Below, piece after piece: positions 24,030 to 32,530 of a stretch of 64,000 nt of DNA. The translations under genes were made by a program, and so were the position numbers. The stretch lies in NCBI RefSeq assembly GCF_030846775.1, contig NZ_CP132910.1, positions 2,204,001 to 2,268,000 on the forward strand, in the 5' to 3' direction. Within the stretch, counting starts at the first letter, position 1. Each line of letters starts with the position of its first letter. The notes under the pieces were generated by a model. The model saw only the letters and a program-made list of their open reading frames with translations. It did not search any database and had not been told where the DNA came from. The DNA comes from Geothrix sp. 21YS21S-2. Lineage in GTDB: Bacteria; Acidobacteriota; Holophagae; Holophagales; Holophagaceae.

Positions 24030-24632
24030 ATGGAAAAACAAGCGGAACTCCTCATCCGGGCCGCGCTTCATGACATGGCCAATGTCCTCGCGGGCATCCA
24101 GGGGATCCTGGAGCTGACGGATCCCGAGCGGCCCCTGGGGATCCGGGACAAGGACCGGCTGGACGCCGTCGTGGAGGAGGGCATGGCCACCCTGGCTCGG
24201 GCCCGCCATCTGGCCATGGGCACACTGCCGGAAGCCGGCCTCCAGGAGGGGCCCGACTGGCGCGCCCAGCTGCTGGACGAGCTCAAGCCCATGAGCCTCC
24301 TGTTCAAGTGCGAGTTCGTGCTGACGTTCGAGGACCGGGGCGGGCCCGACCGGTGGCCGGGCGCCATGCTCCGTTCCTACCTGCGGGCTGCCGCGCGCCA
24401 GGCGCTGCCCTACGTGCGGGGCCACCTACTCGAGATCCGGTGCGCCTCGGAACCCAACCGGTGGTGCATTCGCATGGACCCGGTGAGCCTCCTGCCCGAG
24501 GGGCTGACCGCCCAGAATCCGGACCGGCCGGGCGACATCAGCGCCCGCTGGGCCCTGGCCCTGGGACACACCCTGGGCATCACCCTGACCTGCGATGATG
24601 GAGGTCTGATGCTGCAGGCCCCCAGACCTTGA
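24030..24632 (+). CDS. Histidine kinase-like protein with degenerate ATPase domain
   Basis: 200 residues from ATG 24030 (GTG at 24024 is an alternative). The first part resembles a dimerisation/phosphotransfer helix pair: LHDMANVLAGIQGILEL, where His-Asp and Asn fit the HD-x-x-N kinase subclass. The second half looks like a reduced HATPase fold, but no clear N, G1 or G2 box remains; only an ISARWALALGHTLGITLTC segment resembles the end of the domain. It could be a phosphotransferase of the ChpT/Spo0B type. Its stop overlaps the start of the next gene by four bases. Confidence 0.5.
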   Translation: MEKQAELLIRAALHDMANVLAGIQGILELTDPERPLGIRDKDRLDAVVEEGMATLARARHLAMGTLPEAGLQEGPDWRAQLLDELKPMSLLFKCEFVLTFEDRGGPDRWPGAMLRSYLRAAARQALPYVRGHLLEIRCASEPNRWCIRMDPVSLLPEGLTAQNPDRPGDISARWALALGHTLGITLTCDDGGLMLQAPRP

Positions 24633-25504
24633 AAAGACCCGCCAAACCCGCGAAGACCCCCGACGACCCGCTGAAGCTCCGGCTGGACGCACTCCATGAC
24701 CGCTACCTCGGGGAAGCCTCCCTTGCCCTGGATCCCCTGGTGATCCCGCGGAGCTTCGCGTCCGGGGGGGACCAGGAACTGGCCGCCTTCGTCGCCGCGC
24801 ACCTGGCCTACGGCAGGGTCGCTCCCATGCTCTCGGCCATCGAGGCGGTCCTGGCGCCCCTCGGGGACCATCCGGCGGCCAGGGCCGCGGAGCCCGGCGC
24901 CCTGGACCATCTGCGGGCCGCCCTGAAGGGCTGGGCCTGGCGCTTCCACACCGGGGAGGACATGGCCCAGTGGATCCTCGCCTGGGTGCGCCTGTCCCGC
25001 GAGTCCGGGGGCCGGGGCCTGGAGCCCCACCTCGTCCCCCGGGAGGGCGCCACCGCGGACCAGCGGCTTTCCGCGCTGGTGCTGCGCCTGCGCCGGGAGC
25101 TCCCCGAAACGCCGGGACTGAGATTCAATCTGCCCGATCCGCTCCGGGGCGCGGCCTGCAAGCGGTGGCGCATGTTCCTGCGCTGGATGGTCCGGGACGA
25201 GTGGCCCGACCTGGGCCTCTGGCGCGACTACCCGAGGAGGGACCTGGTGGTGCCCCTGGATACGCATGTGGCGCGGATCTCGGGCTTCATCGGCATCGGC
25301 CGCCGCAAGACCCCCGACGGGAAGCTGGCCCGGGAGATCACCGAGGCGCTTCGCGCCATGTGCCCGGAGGATCCCCTCCGGTACGACTTCCCCATGGCCC
25401 ACCTGGGCATCCTCGGGGACTGCCCCGGGGTGCGGCGCCTGCCGGGGTGCGCCGCGTGCCCCCTGGTGGACCTGTGCAGGGCGGGTGATCTTGCTCAAAA
25501 GTGA
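24629..25504 (+). CDS. TIGR02757 (DUF2400) family protein
   Basis: 291 residues. The family signature is clear: DPLVIPRSFASGGDQELAAFVAAHLAYGRV near the N-terminus, an HhH-type central region (RRDLVVPLDTHVARI) and a C-terminal Cys group (CPGVRRLPGCAACPLVDLC) resembling the Fe-S loop of DNA glycosylases of the MutY/Nth kind. The function is unassigned; a role in nucleic-acid repair is only an inference from the fold. It starts with TTG overlapping the previous stop (TTGA), and no ATG lies nearby. Confidence 0.8.
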   Translation: MKRPAKPAKTPDDPLKLRLDALHDRYLGEASLALDPLVIPRSFASGGDQELAAFVAAHLAYGRVAPMLSAIEAVLAPLGDHPAARAAEPGALDHLRAALKGWAWRFHTGEDMAQWILAWVRLSRESGGRGLEPHLVPREGATADQRLSALVLRLRRELPETPGLRFNLPDPLRGAACKRWRMFLRWMVRDEWPDLGLWRDYPRRDLVVPLDTHVARISGFIGIGRRKTPDGKLAREITEALRAMCPEDPLRYDFPMAHLGILGDCPGVRRLPGCAACPLVDLCRAGDLAQK

Positions 25505-25575
25505 CCCGGGGGATGCAGATCAGGCCTCCGTTCGGTTTAGACTAAGGAGAATCGAATTAACGATAGGAGTATCTT

Positions 25576-26763
25576 GTGTTGATCCTCGTCCTGAATGCCG
25601 GCTCGTCCTCGCTGAAATTCAATCTTGTCGACATGGAGGAGGAGAAGACCCTGGCGGAGGGCATCGCCGAGCGCATCGGCATCTCCGAAGGCTTCATCCG
25701 CTGGACCATCCAGGGCGAGAAGGGCCGCCTCGAGCTCGACATGGCCAACCACAAGAAGGCCCTCTCCGCGATCATGGAGCAGCTCAAGCACACCGTGCTG
25801 GGCGAGGACCGGGACGTGGACGCCGTCGGCCACCGCGTGGCCCACGGGGGCCCCAACTTCGGGGACTCCGAAGTGATCACCCCCGCGGTGCTCAAGGAGA
25901 TCGAGGAGCTGGCCTTCTACGCCCCCCTGCACAACCCGGCCTCGGCCTCGGGCATCCGCACCGCCCAGGAACTCTTCCCCGGCGTGCCCCAGGTGGCGGT
26001 CTTCGACACGTCCTTCCATCACAGCATGCCCGAATACGCCTACACCTACGGCCTGCCCTACGAGCTCTGCCAGCGCCTGGGGCTGCGCCGCTACGGGTTC
26101 CACGGCACCAGCCACCGCTACGTGGCCGAGCGCACCGCCAACCTCATCGGCAGGCCCCTGGACGCCACCAAGATCGTCACCTGCCACCTGGGCAACGGCT
26201 CCAGCATCACCGCCGTGCACAACGGGCACAGCGTGGACACCTCCATGGGCCTCACGCCCCTGGAAGGCGTGATCATGGGCACCCGCAGCGGCAACCTGGA
26301 CCCGGGCGTCCTCACCACGCTCATGGAGCAGGAGAAGCTCGACGGCCCCGCCCTGTCCGCCCTGCTCAACAAGAAGTCCGGCCTGCTGGGCATCTCCGGC
26401 GTCTCCTCGGACTGCCGCGAGGTGGAGGAGGCCATGGACAAGAACAAGCGCGCAAAGCTGGCCCACGAGGTGCTGTGCTACGGCGTCCTGAAGTACGTGG
26501 GCGGCTACGCCGCCGCCATGAACGGGGTGGACGCCATCTGCTTCACCGCCGGCATCGGCGAGAACTCCCCCGGCCTGCGCAGCTGGATCTGCAAGCGCCT
26601 GGGCTTCCTCGGCGTGGCCATTGACGAGGAGATCAACGCGACCCGCAGCAAGGCGGACCGGTTCATCTCCACCCCCGATTCCAAGGTGGCGGTGGTGGTC
26701 GTGCCAACGAATGAGGAACTAATGATCGCCCGGGAAGCCAAGCGGCTGACCTCCGGGAAATAG
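25576..26763 (+). CDS. ackA: Acetate kinase
   Basis: 395 residues, the usual length. It interconverts acetyl phosphate and ADP with acetate and ATP. Conserved elements include NAGSSSLKF at the N-terminus, GHRVAHGG (Arg), FDTSFHH (catalytic Asp), YGFHGTSH, GTRSGNLDPG (Arg) and NEELMIA near the end. The start is GTG with AGGAG 6 bases upstream. No phosphotransacetylase gene is adjacent. A 7-base hairpin (CCGGGGA/TCCCCGG, 26789-26806) follows the stop without a T-run. Confidence 0.96.
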   Translation: MLILVLNAGSSSLKFNLVDMEEEKTLAEGIAERIGISEGFIRWTIQGEKGRLELDMANHKKALSAIMEQLKHTVLGEDRDVDAVGHRVAHGGPNFGDSEVITPAVLKEIEELAFYAPLHNPASASGIRTAQELFPGVPQVAVFDTSFHHSMPEYAYTYGLPYELCQRLGLRRYGFHGTSHRYVAERTANLIGRPLDATKIVTCHLGNGSSITAVHNGHSVDTSMGLTPLEGVIMGTRSGNLDPGVLTTLMEQEKLDGPALSALLNKKSGLLGISGVSSDCREVEEAMDKNKRAKLAHEVLCYGVLKYVGGYAAAMNGVDAICFTAGIGENSPGLRSWICKRLGFLGVAIDEEINATRSKADRFISTPDSKVAVVVVPTNEELMIAREAKRLTSGK

Positions 26764-26933
26764 CACCCGCTCGGTCGTACTTCCGCCGCCGGGGACCGTT
26801 CCCCGGTCAGGCGGGAGCGTTGGCCGATCCAGCCCCCGTGGCCGCCGAATGGGCGGTTCCCCGCCCCCTAAACGGGGGGAAACTTGGGACGTAGTCAATT
26901 CAGTTCCAGGTTCATGGACATGCGGGAGAGGTT

Positions 26934-28148
26934 ATGAAGAAGCGCTGGTGGATCGTTGGCGTGGCGGGCTTCCTGGTCGTGGGCGGATTGCTCGTGGCGG
27001 CCAAGAGCACCCACAAGCCCAAAGGGAACCAGGAGACGCCGTTCCGGCTGGGCAAGGTCCAGGCCGAGGACCTCCAGGTCAGCGTGCGGGAAGTGGGCGT
27101 GGTGGATCCCTTCGTGAAGGTGGACATCAAGTCCACGGTCAGCGGCCGGGTCCTCTCCTACAAGGTGCGCGAGGGCGACATGGTCACCGCAGGCGAAGTG
27201 CTGGCGGAGGTCGAGCCCGACGTGAACCAGGCCCAGACCCTCTCCGACGTGCAGGGCAGCGTTTCCTCGGCCAAGGTGGCCTTCATGAACGCGGATAAGG
27301 ACTTCAAGCAGCAGGAGGCGCTCTTCAAGGAGGGCCTCGTGTCCGAGCAGGCCTTCCGTTCCTCCAGGACGGCCCGGGACATGGCCTCCGAGACCCTCAA
27401 GTCCGCCCAGACCCGCTACCAGATCGTCGAGGACCGGGGCATCCCCATCGCCGGCAACGCCTCCACCCAGCACGCCAAGGTCATCAGCCCCATGAGCGGC
27501 ATGGTCATCAAGAAGGGCGTGGAACTGGGCGACACCATCATGTCGGGCGTGAACAGCTTCAACGCCGGCACCGTGGTCTACACCGTGGCCGACCTGAAGT
27601 CGCTGATCATCAAGGTCAACGTCAACGAGGTGGACGTGGCCAAGGTGCAGGTGGGCCAGCCCGTGCGCATCACCCTGGACGCCTTCCCCCAGCGGACCTT
27701 CAACGGCCGCGTGCGCTTCGTGTCCCCCGCCGCCGAGCTGGTGGACAAGATCAAGGTCTTCAAGGTGGAGATCAAGCTGGACGAGCTCAGCGACGCCTAC
27801 CGCACCGGCATGAGCGCCAACGTCGAGATCCTGGGCGAGAAGCGCGACAAGGCCGTGAGCGTGCCCCTGGAGGCCCTGCAGCGCCGGGACGGGGGGACCG
27901 TGGTGTTCCGCCTGAAGAAGGACCTCGATCCCCAGAAGATGGCGGCCGCCAAGGAAGGCCTCTCCGGCCGCTCCAAGTTCGTGTGGCTCTCGGACCACTG
28001 GCGCGACTACTTCGACGTGGTCCCCGTGAAGGCCGGCATCGCCACCCTGGAGCGGGTGGAGATCATCTCGGGCCTGAACAAGGACGAGCAGGTGTGCCTC
28101 GAGGACCCCACCCGCAAGAAGGTGGAAAAGGACGAAGACAACTTCTAG
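26934..28148 (+). CDS. Periplasmic adaptor subunit of efflux system (MacA/HlyD-like)
   Basis: 404 residues. An N-terminal membrane anchor (5-23) precedes the lipoyl-like half motifs (VSGRVLSYKVREGDMVTAGEVLAEVEP and ISPMSGMVIKKGVELGD), a helical hairpin (about 95-165) and the beta-barrel (KVNVNEVDVAKVQVGQPVRI). It links inner-membrane ABC permeases to an outer-membrane channel. The ATPase and two permeases follow on the same strand. The stop codon TAG is formed by the TA target of the MITE plus its first base, so the original C-terminus may have differed slightly. Confidence 0.88.
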   Translation: MKKRWWIVGVAGFLVVGGLLVAAKSTHKPKGNQETPFRLGKVQAEDLQVSVREVGVVDPFVKVDIKSTVSGRVLSYKVREGDMVTAGEVLAEVEPDVNQAQTLSDVQGSVSSAKVAFMNADKDFKQQEALFKEGLVSEQAFRSSRTARDMASETLKSAQTRYQIVEDRGIPIAGNASTQHAKVISPMSGMVIKKGVELGDTIMSGVNSFNAGTVVYTVADLKSLIIKVNVNEVDVAKVQVGQPVRITLDAFPQRTFNGRVRFVSPAAELVDKIKVFKVEIKLDELSDAYRTGMSANVEILGEKRDKAVSVPLEALQRRDGGTVVFRLKKDLDPQKMAAAKEGLSGRSKFVWLSDHWRDYFDVVPVKAGIATLERVEIISGLNKDEQVCLEDPTRKKVEKDEDNF

Positions 28149-28414
28149 GGTCTGTTCGGAATGTAGGAGGCCCCGCGATGGTGGCACCGGCCATGGCAAG
28201 ACAAGGCCCGCGAGGAGGGCGATTCGGGAAATCGTTCGACGAGCGGAACGCAGGATTGCCGTGGCCGATGCCACCACCCGAAGGGCGGCGTCTGGAGGCC
28301 CGCTTATCGTGTGCAAGTCCCTTGAAAATATGCCCTATATTTCCCGCGGGCCTTGCGCCCGATCATCGGGCCTCCAGACGCCGTCGCGGGGCCTTCTACA
28401 TTCCGAACAGACCC
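28148..28414. mobile_element. MITE-like element, 267 bp, with TA duplication
   Basis: The terminal inverted repeats begin GGGTCTGTTCGGAATGTAGG; the outer 31 bases match their partner at 30 of 31 positions (28148-28178 with 28384-28414). Both ends abut TA (28146-28147, 28415-28416), as expected for TA-targeting IS630/mariner-type transposases. Weaker complementarity continues inward (around AAGGCCCGCG). No transposase is encoded. It separates the efflux adaptor from its ATPase gene in an otherwise tight operon. Confidence 0.85.
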
Positions 28415-28428
28415 TAGCTGGAGCCACC

Positions 28429-29112
28429 ATGCCGCTCGTCATCGAAACGCGGGAGATCACCAAGGTCTTCGGCGCCAACGGCACCGCTGTCCACGCCCTG
28501 CGCGGCGTCGACCTCCAGGTGGAAGCCGGCGAATTCATCGCCCTCATCGGCCCCAGCGGTTCCGGAAAGTCCACCCTCATGGCCATCCTGGGCTGCCTGG
28601 ACCGCCCCACCGGAGGCAGCTACGAGCTGGACGGCCACCCCGTCCAGGGCCTCTCGGGCGGCGACCTGGCCCGCATCCGCAACACCAAGATCGGTTTCGT
28701 GTTCCAGGCCTACAACCTGCTGCCCAAGGCCTCGGTGGTGCGCAACGTGGAACTGCCCATGCTCTACGCCGGGGTGGGGCGCAAGGAGCGCCGGGCCCGG
28801 GCCATGGAGATGCTGGACCGCGTGGGCATCGCCGAGAAGGCCATGAAGCTCCCCGGCGAACTCTCCGGAGGCCAGAAGCAGCGCGTGTCCATCGCCAGGT
28901 CCCTGGCCAACCGCCCCACCATCCTCCTCGCCGACGAGCCCACCGGGGCCCTGGATTCCCACACCGGCGCCGAGATCCTCGACCTGTTCAAGGAGCTCAA
29001 CCGCCAGGGCAACACCGTCATCCTCGTCACCCACGACCTGGGCATCGCGGCCATGGCCCAGCGCAAGGTGGAGATCCGCGACGGCCTCATCGCCACGGGC
29101 GAACCCCAATGA
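28429..29112 (+). CDS. ABC transporter ATP-binding protein (MacB/LolD type)
   Basis: 227 residues. The ATG at 28429 follows GGAG by 5 bases, just outside the MITE. It has Walker A GPSGSGKST, a Q-loop FQAYNLLP, signature LSGGQKQRVS, Walker B ILLADEPTGALD and the switch His in VTHD. It powers the two FtsX-type permeases downstream, probably for efflux or lipoprotein/peptide export by mechanotransmission. Its stop overlaps the next gene (ATGA). Confidence 0.92.
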   Translation: MPLVIETREITKVFGANGTAVHALRGVDLQVEAGEFIALIGPSGSGKSTLMAILGCLDRPTGGSYELDGHPVQGLSGGDLARIRNTKIGFVFQAYNLLPKASVVRNVELPMLYAGVGRKERRARAMEMLDRVGIAEKAMKLPGELSGGQKQRVSIARSLANRPTILLADEPTGALDSHTGAEILDLFKELNRQGNTVILVTHDLGIAAMAQRKVEIRDGLIATGEPQ

Positions 29113-30359
29113 GCGGCTCGGGCGCCTTTCGCGAACGGCTCCTGGAATCCTGGGTGGAGATCCGGGAGAACCTCGGCCGCTCCATCCTCCAGGCCCTGGG
29201 CGTGATCCTGGGCGTGGCCTCGGTGCTGGGGGGCTTCTCCATCTCCGACAGCCAGCGGGCCCAGAGCGACCGGCTCTTCGTGAAGCTGGGGGGCCTGGAC
29301 AAGCTCAACGTCCAGCCCAACGCCATCGTCAAGGACGGCCAGGCCACGGCGCTCCAGACCGCCAACCGCGGCCTGCGCAACGACGACGCCGTGAACGGCT
29401 CGGACCTGGACACCAAGGCCGTGGCCGGCGTGAGCGTGCGCAAGAACGCCAGGGCCCGCACGAAGAGCGCCTACGCCGACCAGGACCGCCAGCTCACGGG
29501 CATCGGCGCCGACTTCATTCCCATGGAGGGCTACGCCGTGGCCACCGGGCGCTCCTTCAGCGCCACGGACCTGGACCAGGGCGAGGCCGTGGCCATCCTC
29601 GGCGCGGAAGCCGCCCAGACCTACTTCCCCGCGGGCGACGCCCTGGGGCAGGTGCTCACCATCGGCGGCATCCCCGTGACGGTGATCGGCACGTTCCAGG
29701 AGCGGGTGTTCCGCTTCCGGGAGGGCCAGGGCAACATCTTCCGCTGGCGCAACCGCATCATCGCCCTGCCCTCGGCCTTCGTGCAGAAGCGCATGCAGGG
29801 CGACCAGTACCGCCGCACGGACCGGGTCACCTTCCGGCTCCCCGAGGTCAACGCCATCCAGGGCTTCGCCAAGGGCCTCACCGCCTTCCTCAAGGCCAGC
29901 CACCGCCAGCAGGAGGACTTCCGCCTGGACGACGTGGCCGCGCGCATGGCCAAGCGGCGCAGCCAGGGCGACGTCTACAACATCATCTTCCTGCTCTCGG
30001 GCGTCCTGGCCCTGCTGGGCGGAGGCATCGTGAACGTGAACATCCAGATGGCCTCCCTCAAGGAACGCGTGCGCGAAGTGGGCGTCAAGATGGCCATCGG
30101 CGCCTCGGGCCGGGAGGTGTTCAAGGGCTTCATGACCGAGGCCCTGCTCCTCACACTGCTGGGCGCCTTCCTGGGCCTCTCCGCCGGCGTGCTCTTCTCC
30201 TGGACCATCTGCCTGAGCCTGGGCGTGCCGCTCTACATGCGGGCCTCGAGCTTCGTGTGGGCCTTCCTGCTGGCGGCCGTCTTCGGCTTCGCCTTCGCCC
30301 TGTATCCCGCGTGGAAGGCCAGCCGCCTCTCCCCCATGGAGGCCCTCCGCTATGAGTGA
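29109..30359 (+). CDS. ABC transporter permease, MacB/FtsX family (first)
   Basis: 416 residues. One N-terminal helix (about 24-44), a large periplasmic MacB-type core (about 45-285) with the DLDQGEAVAILGAEAA segment, and three C-terminal helices with the FtsX-type loop LKERVREVGVKMAIGAS. It ends with the typical SRLSPMEALRYE. It overlaps the ATPase by 4 bases and the second permease by 8. A heterodimeric permease with the next protein is likely. Confidence 0.88.
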   Translation: MSGSGAFRERLLESWVEIRENLGRSILQALGVILGVASVLGGFSISDSQRAQSDRLFVKLGGLDKLNVQPNAIVKDGQATALQTANRGLRNDDAVNGSDLDTKAVAGVSVRKNARARTKSAYADQDRQLTGIGADFIPMEGYAVATGRSFSATDLDQGEAVAILGAEAAQTYFPAGDALGQVLTIGGIPVTVIGTFQERVFRFREGQGNIFRWRNRIIALPSAFVQKRMQGDQYRRTDRVTFRLPEVNAIQGFAKGLTAFLKASHRQQEDFRLDDVAARMAKRRSQGDVYNIIFLLSGVLALLGGGIVNVNIQMASLKERVREVGVKMAIGASGREVFKGFMTEALLLTLLGAFLGLSAGVLFSWTICLSLGVPLYMRASSFVWAFLLAAVFGFAFALYPAWKASRLSPMEALRYE

Positions 30360-31620
30360 AATGACGACTCCCGTGGCCGCGCGGGGCATCGGGCACCAGG
30401 CCGCGCTGGCCTGGGAGGTGGTGGTCAGCGGCCTGACCGAGCTGTGGGCCCACAAGATGCGGTCCATCCTGACCCTCACGCTCCTCATGCTGGGCGTCTT
30501 CGCCCTGGTGGTGATGACCTCCGTGCTGGACGGCATCCTGGACAAGATCGGCACGGGCTTTTCCGGCATGAGCTGGGACGGAACCCTCGTCGTGGCCCCC
30601 AAGACCGCCGAGACCTCGGACGAGCAGAAGCGCTTCGCCATGAGCCCCGGCCTGCGAATGGAGGACGTGCCCCGCCTCACCGCGCCCTACGACAAGGTCA
30701 TGGCGTTCATGCCCCGGGCCGTGAAGCAGACCAGTGTGCGCGTGGCCAGCGGCAACGAGCGGATCATGGTCGCGGGCAACGTCCCCGACTACATCCCCGT
30801 CATGAACCGCAGGATCGCCTCCGGGCGCGGCCTCACCGAGGACGACCAGAAGCGCCGCTCCACCGTGGCCGTGCTGGGCGCAAGCCTGGCCTCCAAGTTC
30901 CTGGGCGGGGCGGACCCGGTGGGCAAGGACATCATGGTCGACGGCATCCCCTTCCGGGTGGTGGGCGTCCTGGCCCCCCTGATGATCTTCAACGAGGACT
31001 CCTGGGTGGACGCCAACGGCATGCTCATCCCCCTGGAAGCCTACATGGACCGCCTGGACCCCACCCACAAGCTGAGCCAGCTGGGCGTCAAGCTCAAGGC
31101 CAAGCGGGACGCCAAGGACGTCACCGCCCTGGTCCTGGGCCGGGCCAAGCAGGCCCACCACGGGATCGAGGACGTGGAGATCCTGGACCTGGACGCCGAG
31201 GCCGCGCGCAGCTGGCAGAACTTCCTGCAGCAGATGCGGGGCTGGACCATCGTCCTCATGAGCCTGGCGGGCACCGTGCTCCTGGTGGGCGGCGTGGGGG
31301 TGCTCTCGGTGATGCTCATCTCCTTCTCGGACCGCCGCTACGAGATCGGCCTGCGCAAGGCCCTGGGCGCCTCGGACCAGGAGATCTTCGTGCAGTTCCT
31401 CCTGGAAGCGGCCGTCCTGGCAGCCCTCGGCGCCCTGACAGGCACCCTGGCGGGCGGGGCCCTGTGCAAGGCCCTCTCGAGCAATTTCCCCTACGGTCTC
31501 GTGGTGAATATGTATGGCCTCCTCATGGCCTGGGGCGTGGCGTTGGCGCTCTCCCTGGTGTTCGGCATGTATCCCGCATTCAGGGCCATGCGACTCAGCC
31601 CCATGGAAGCCATGCGTTAA
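30352..31620 (+). CDS. ABC transporter permease, MacB/FtsX family (second)
   Basis: 422 residues with the same layout as the preceding permease: a helix near residues 38-60, a periplasmic domain, and three C-terminal helices, with the motif RRYEIGLRKALGAS and end RLSPMEAMR. The sequence is only distantly related to its neighbour, so this is an old duplication. It is the last gene of the adaptor-ATPase-permease-permease operon. Confidence 0.88.
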   Translation: MSEMTTPVAARGIGHQAALAWEVVVSGLTELWAHKMRSILTLTLLMLGVFALVVMTSVLDGILDKIGTGFSGMSWDGTLVVAPKTAETSDEQKRFAMSPGLRMEDVPRLTAPYDKVMAFMPRAVKQTSVRVASGNERIMVAGNVPDYIPVMNRRIASGRGLTEDDQKRRSTVAVLGASLASKFLGGADPVGKDIMVDGIPFRVVGVLAPLMIFNEDSWVDANGMLIPLEAYMDRLDPTHKLSQLGVKLKAKRDAKDVTALVLGRAKQAHHGIEDVEILDLDAEAARSWQNFLQQMRGWTIVLMSLAGTVLLVGGVGVLSVMLISFSDRRYEIGLRKALGASDQEIFVQFLLEAAVLAALGALTGTLAGGALCKALSSNFPYGLVVNMYGLLMAWGVALALSLVFGMYPAFRAMRLSPMEAMR

Positions 31621-31820
31621 TCATTCAAGCCGGGAACCGCCTCCCCCTGCGACCTTGACTCAACCCAGGTTTGACCTACCTTAGCCTCGGTTTACCAGCG
31701 AGGGCACGAACGTGGGCACCTACCCTGTTCAGCCGCTCTCCACCGACCGGCACGTCCACCTCAGAGACTGGGGCGGCCAGGGTGTGCCTCAACGGAAAAG
31801 GCCGCCCCCGAGGAGGCGAA

Positions 31821-32375
31821 ATGAGCACGATGCAAGCTACTCATAACGGCGTGTCCACGGAAGAGCTCACGGCCCTCATGGACAAGGTCAAGGCCACGCC
31901 CGCCATGGGCAAACTGATGTTCCGGTCCCGCTCCAAGTGGATCAACGGCGCCCACTCCCAGAGCACCTTCGATTCCCACTACGCCCTGGGCAAGGAGCAC
32001 AAGCGGAACACCCCGGTCTTCCTGGAGGCCGACGAGCCCGCCACCCTGCTGGGGACCGACGTGGCCCCCAACGCCGGCGAGGCGGCCCTGCACGCCCTGA
32101 CCAGCTGCCTGAACGTCACCTACGCCTACAACGCGGCGGCCATGGGCATCGATATCCACAGCCTGAGCTTCGACGTGGAGACGGATACCGACCTCCGGGG
32201 GTTCATGGAGCTGGACAAGAAGATCCGGCCGGGACTTTCACAGATAAGGGTCAAGGTGAACCTGGCCTGCAACGGCACGCCCCAGCAGGTGAAGGAGCTC
32301 CATGAGGCCGTGATCCGGACGTCGCCGCTGTACGACACCTTCAAGAATCCGGTCGATATAAAAATGAAATACTAG
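31821..32375 (+). CDS. OsmC/YhfA family protein
   Basis: 184 residues. The ATG at 31821 has AGGAGG four bases upstream. The fold is suggested by PNAGEAALHALTSCLNVTYAYNAAAMGI, where the Cys of LTSC is the conserved redox Cys of OsmC-like peroxidases; the first reactive Cys of classical Ohr/OsmC is not obvious. It probably removes organic peroxides, or is a related thiol protein. The region 31621-31820 contains a TTGACT hexamer but no convincing -10 box. Confidence 0.8.
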   Translation: MSTMQATHNGVSTEELTALMDKVKATPAMGKLMFRSRSKWINGAHSQSTFDSHYALGKEHKRNTPVFLEADEPATLLGTDVAPNAGEAALHALTSCLNVTYAYNAAAMGIDIHSLSFDVETDTDLRGFMELDKKIRPGLSQIRVKVNLACNGTPQQVKELHEAVIRTSPLYDTFKNPVDIKMKY

Positions 32376-32381
32376 GCTCGT

Positions 32382-32519
32382 CTCGGCGAGCCTCGGTCCT
32401 TCGGCCGCCTCGGCGATGCATTCTGTTTCAAAACCGTGCGGCGCATCAAACCTTTGCGCCGCATGAGTAAAGAAAAGAAAGGCATCGCCGAGGTGGCCGA
32501 GGGACTGAGGCTCGCCGAG
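32382..32519. repeat. 138-bp palindromic element between convergent genes
   Basis: Arms 32382-32419 and 32482-32519 are complementary over 38 positions. The only three non-Watson-Crick positions are all G-U pairs when read as plus-strand RNA. The loop contains a second perfect 9-base hairpin (TGCGGCGCA, 32437-32445, with TGCGCCGCA, 32455-32463). It fills almost the whole gap between the OsmC-like and hydrolase genes and could serve as a bidirectional terminator. The size suggests a REP/MITE-type repeat rather than a simple terminator. Confidence 0.75.
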
Positions 32520-32530
32520 GAGAGAAAGGG

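Noticed and set aside
25520-25575. Promoter for ackA (TAGACT-like -10)
   Set aside because: No acceptable -35 hexamer at a normal distance could be identified.
26764-26933. Intrinsic terminator after ackA
   Set aside because: The hairpin at 26789-26806 is strong but no T-run follows; it is mentioned under ackA only.
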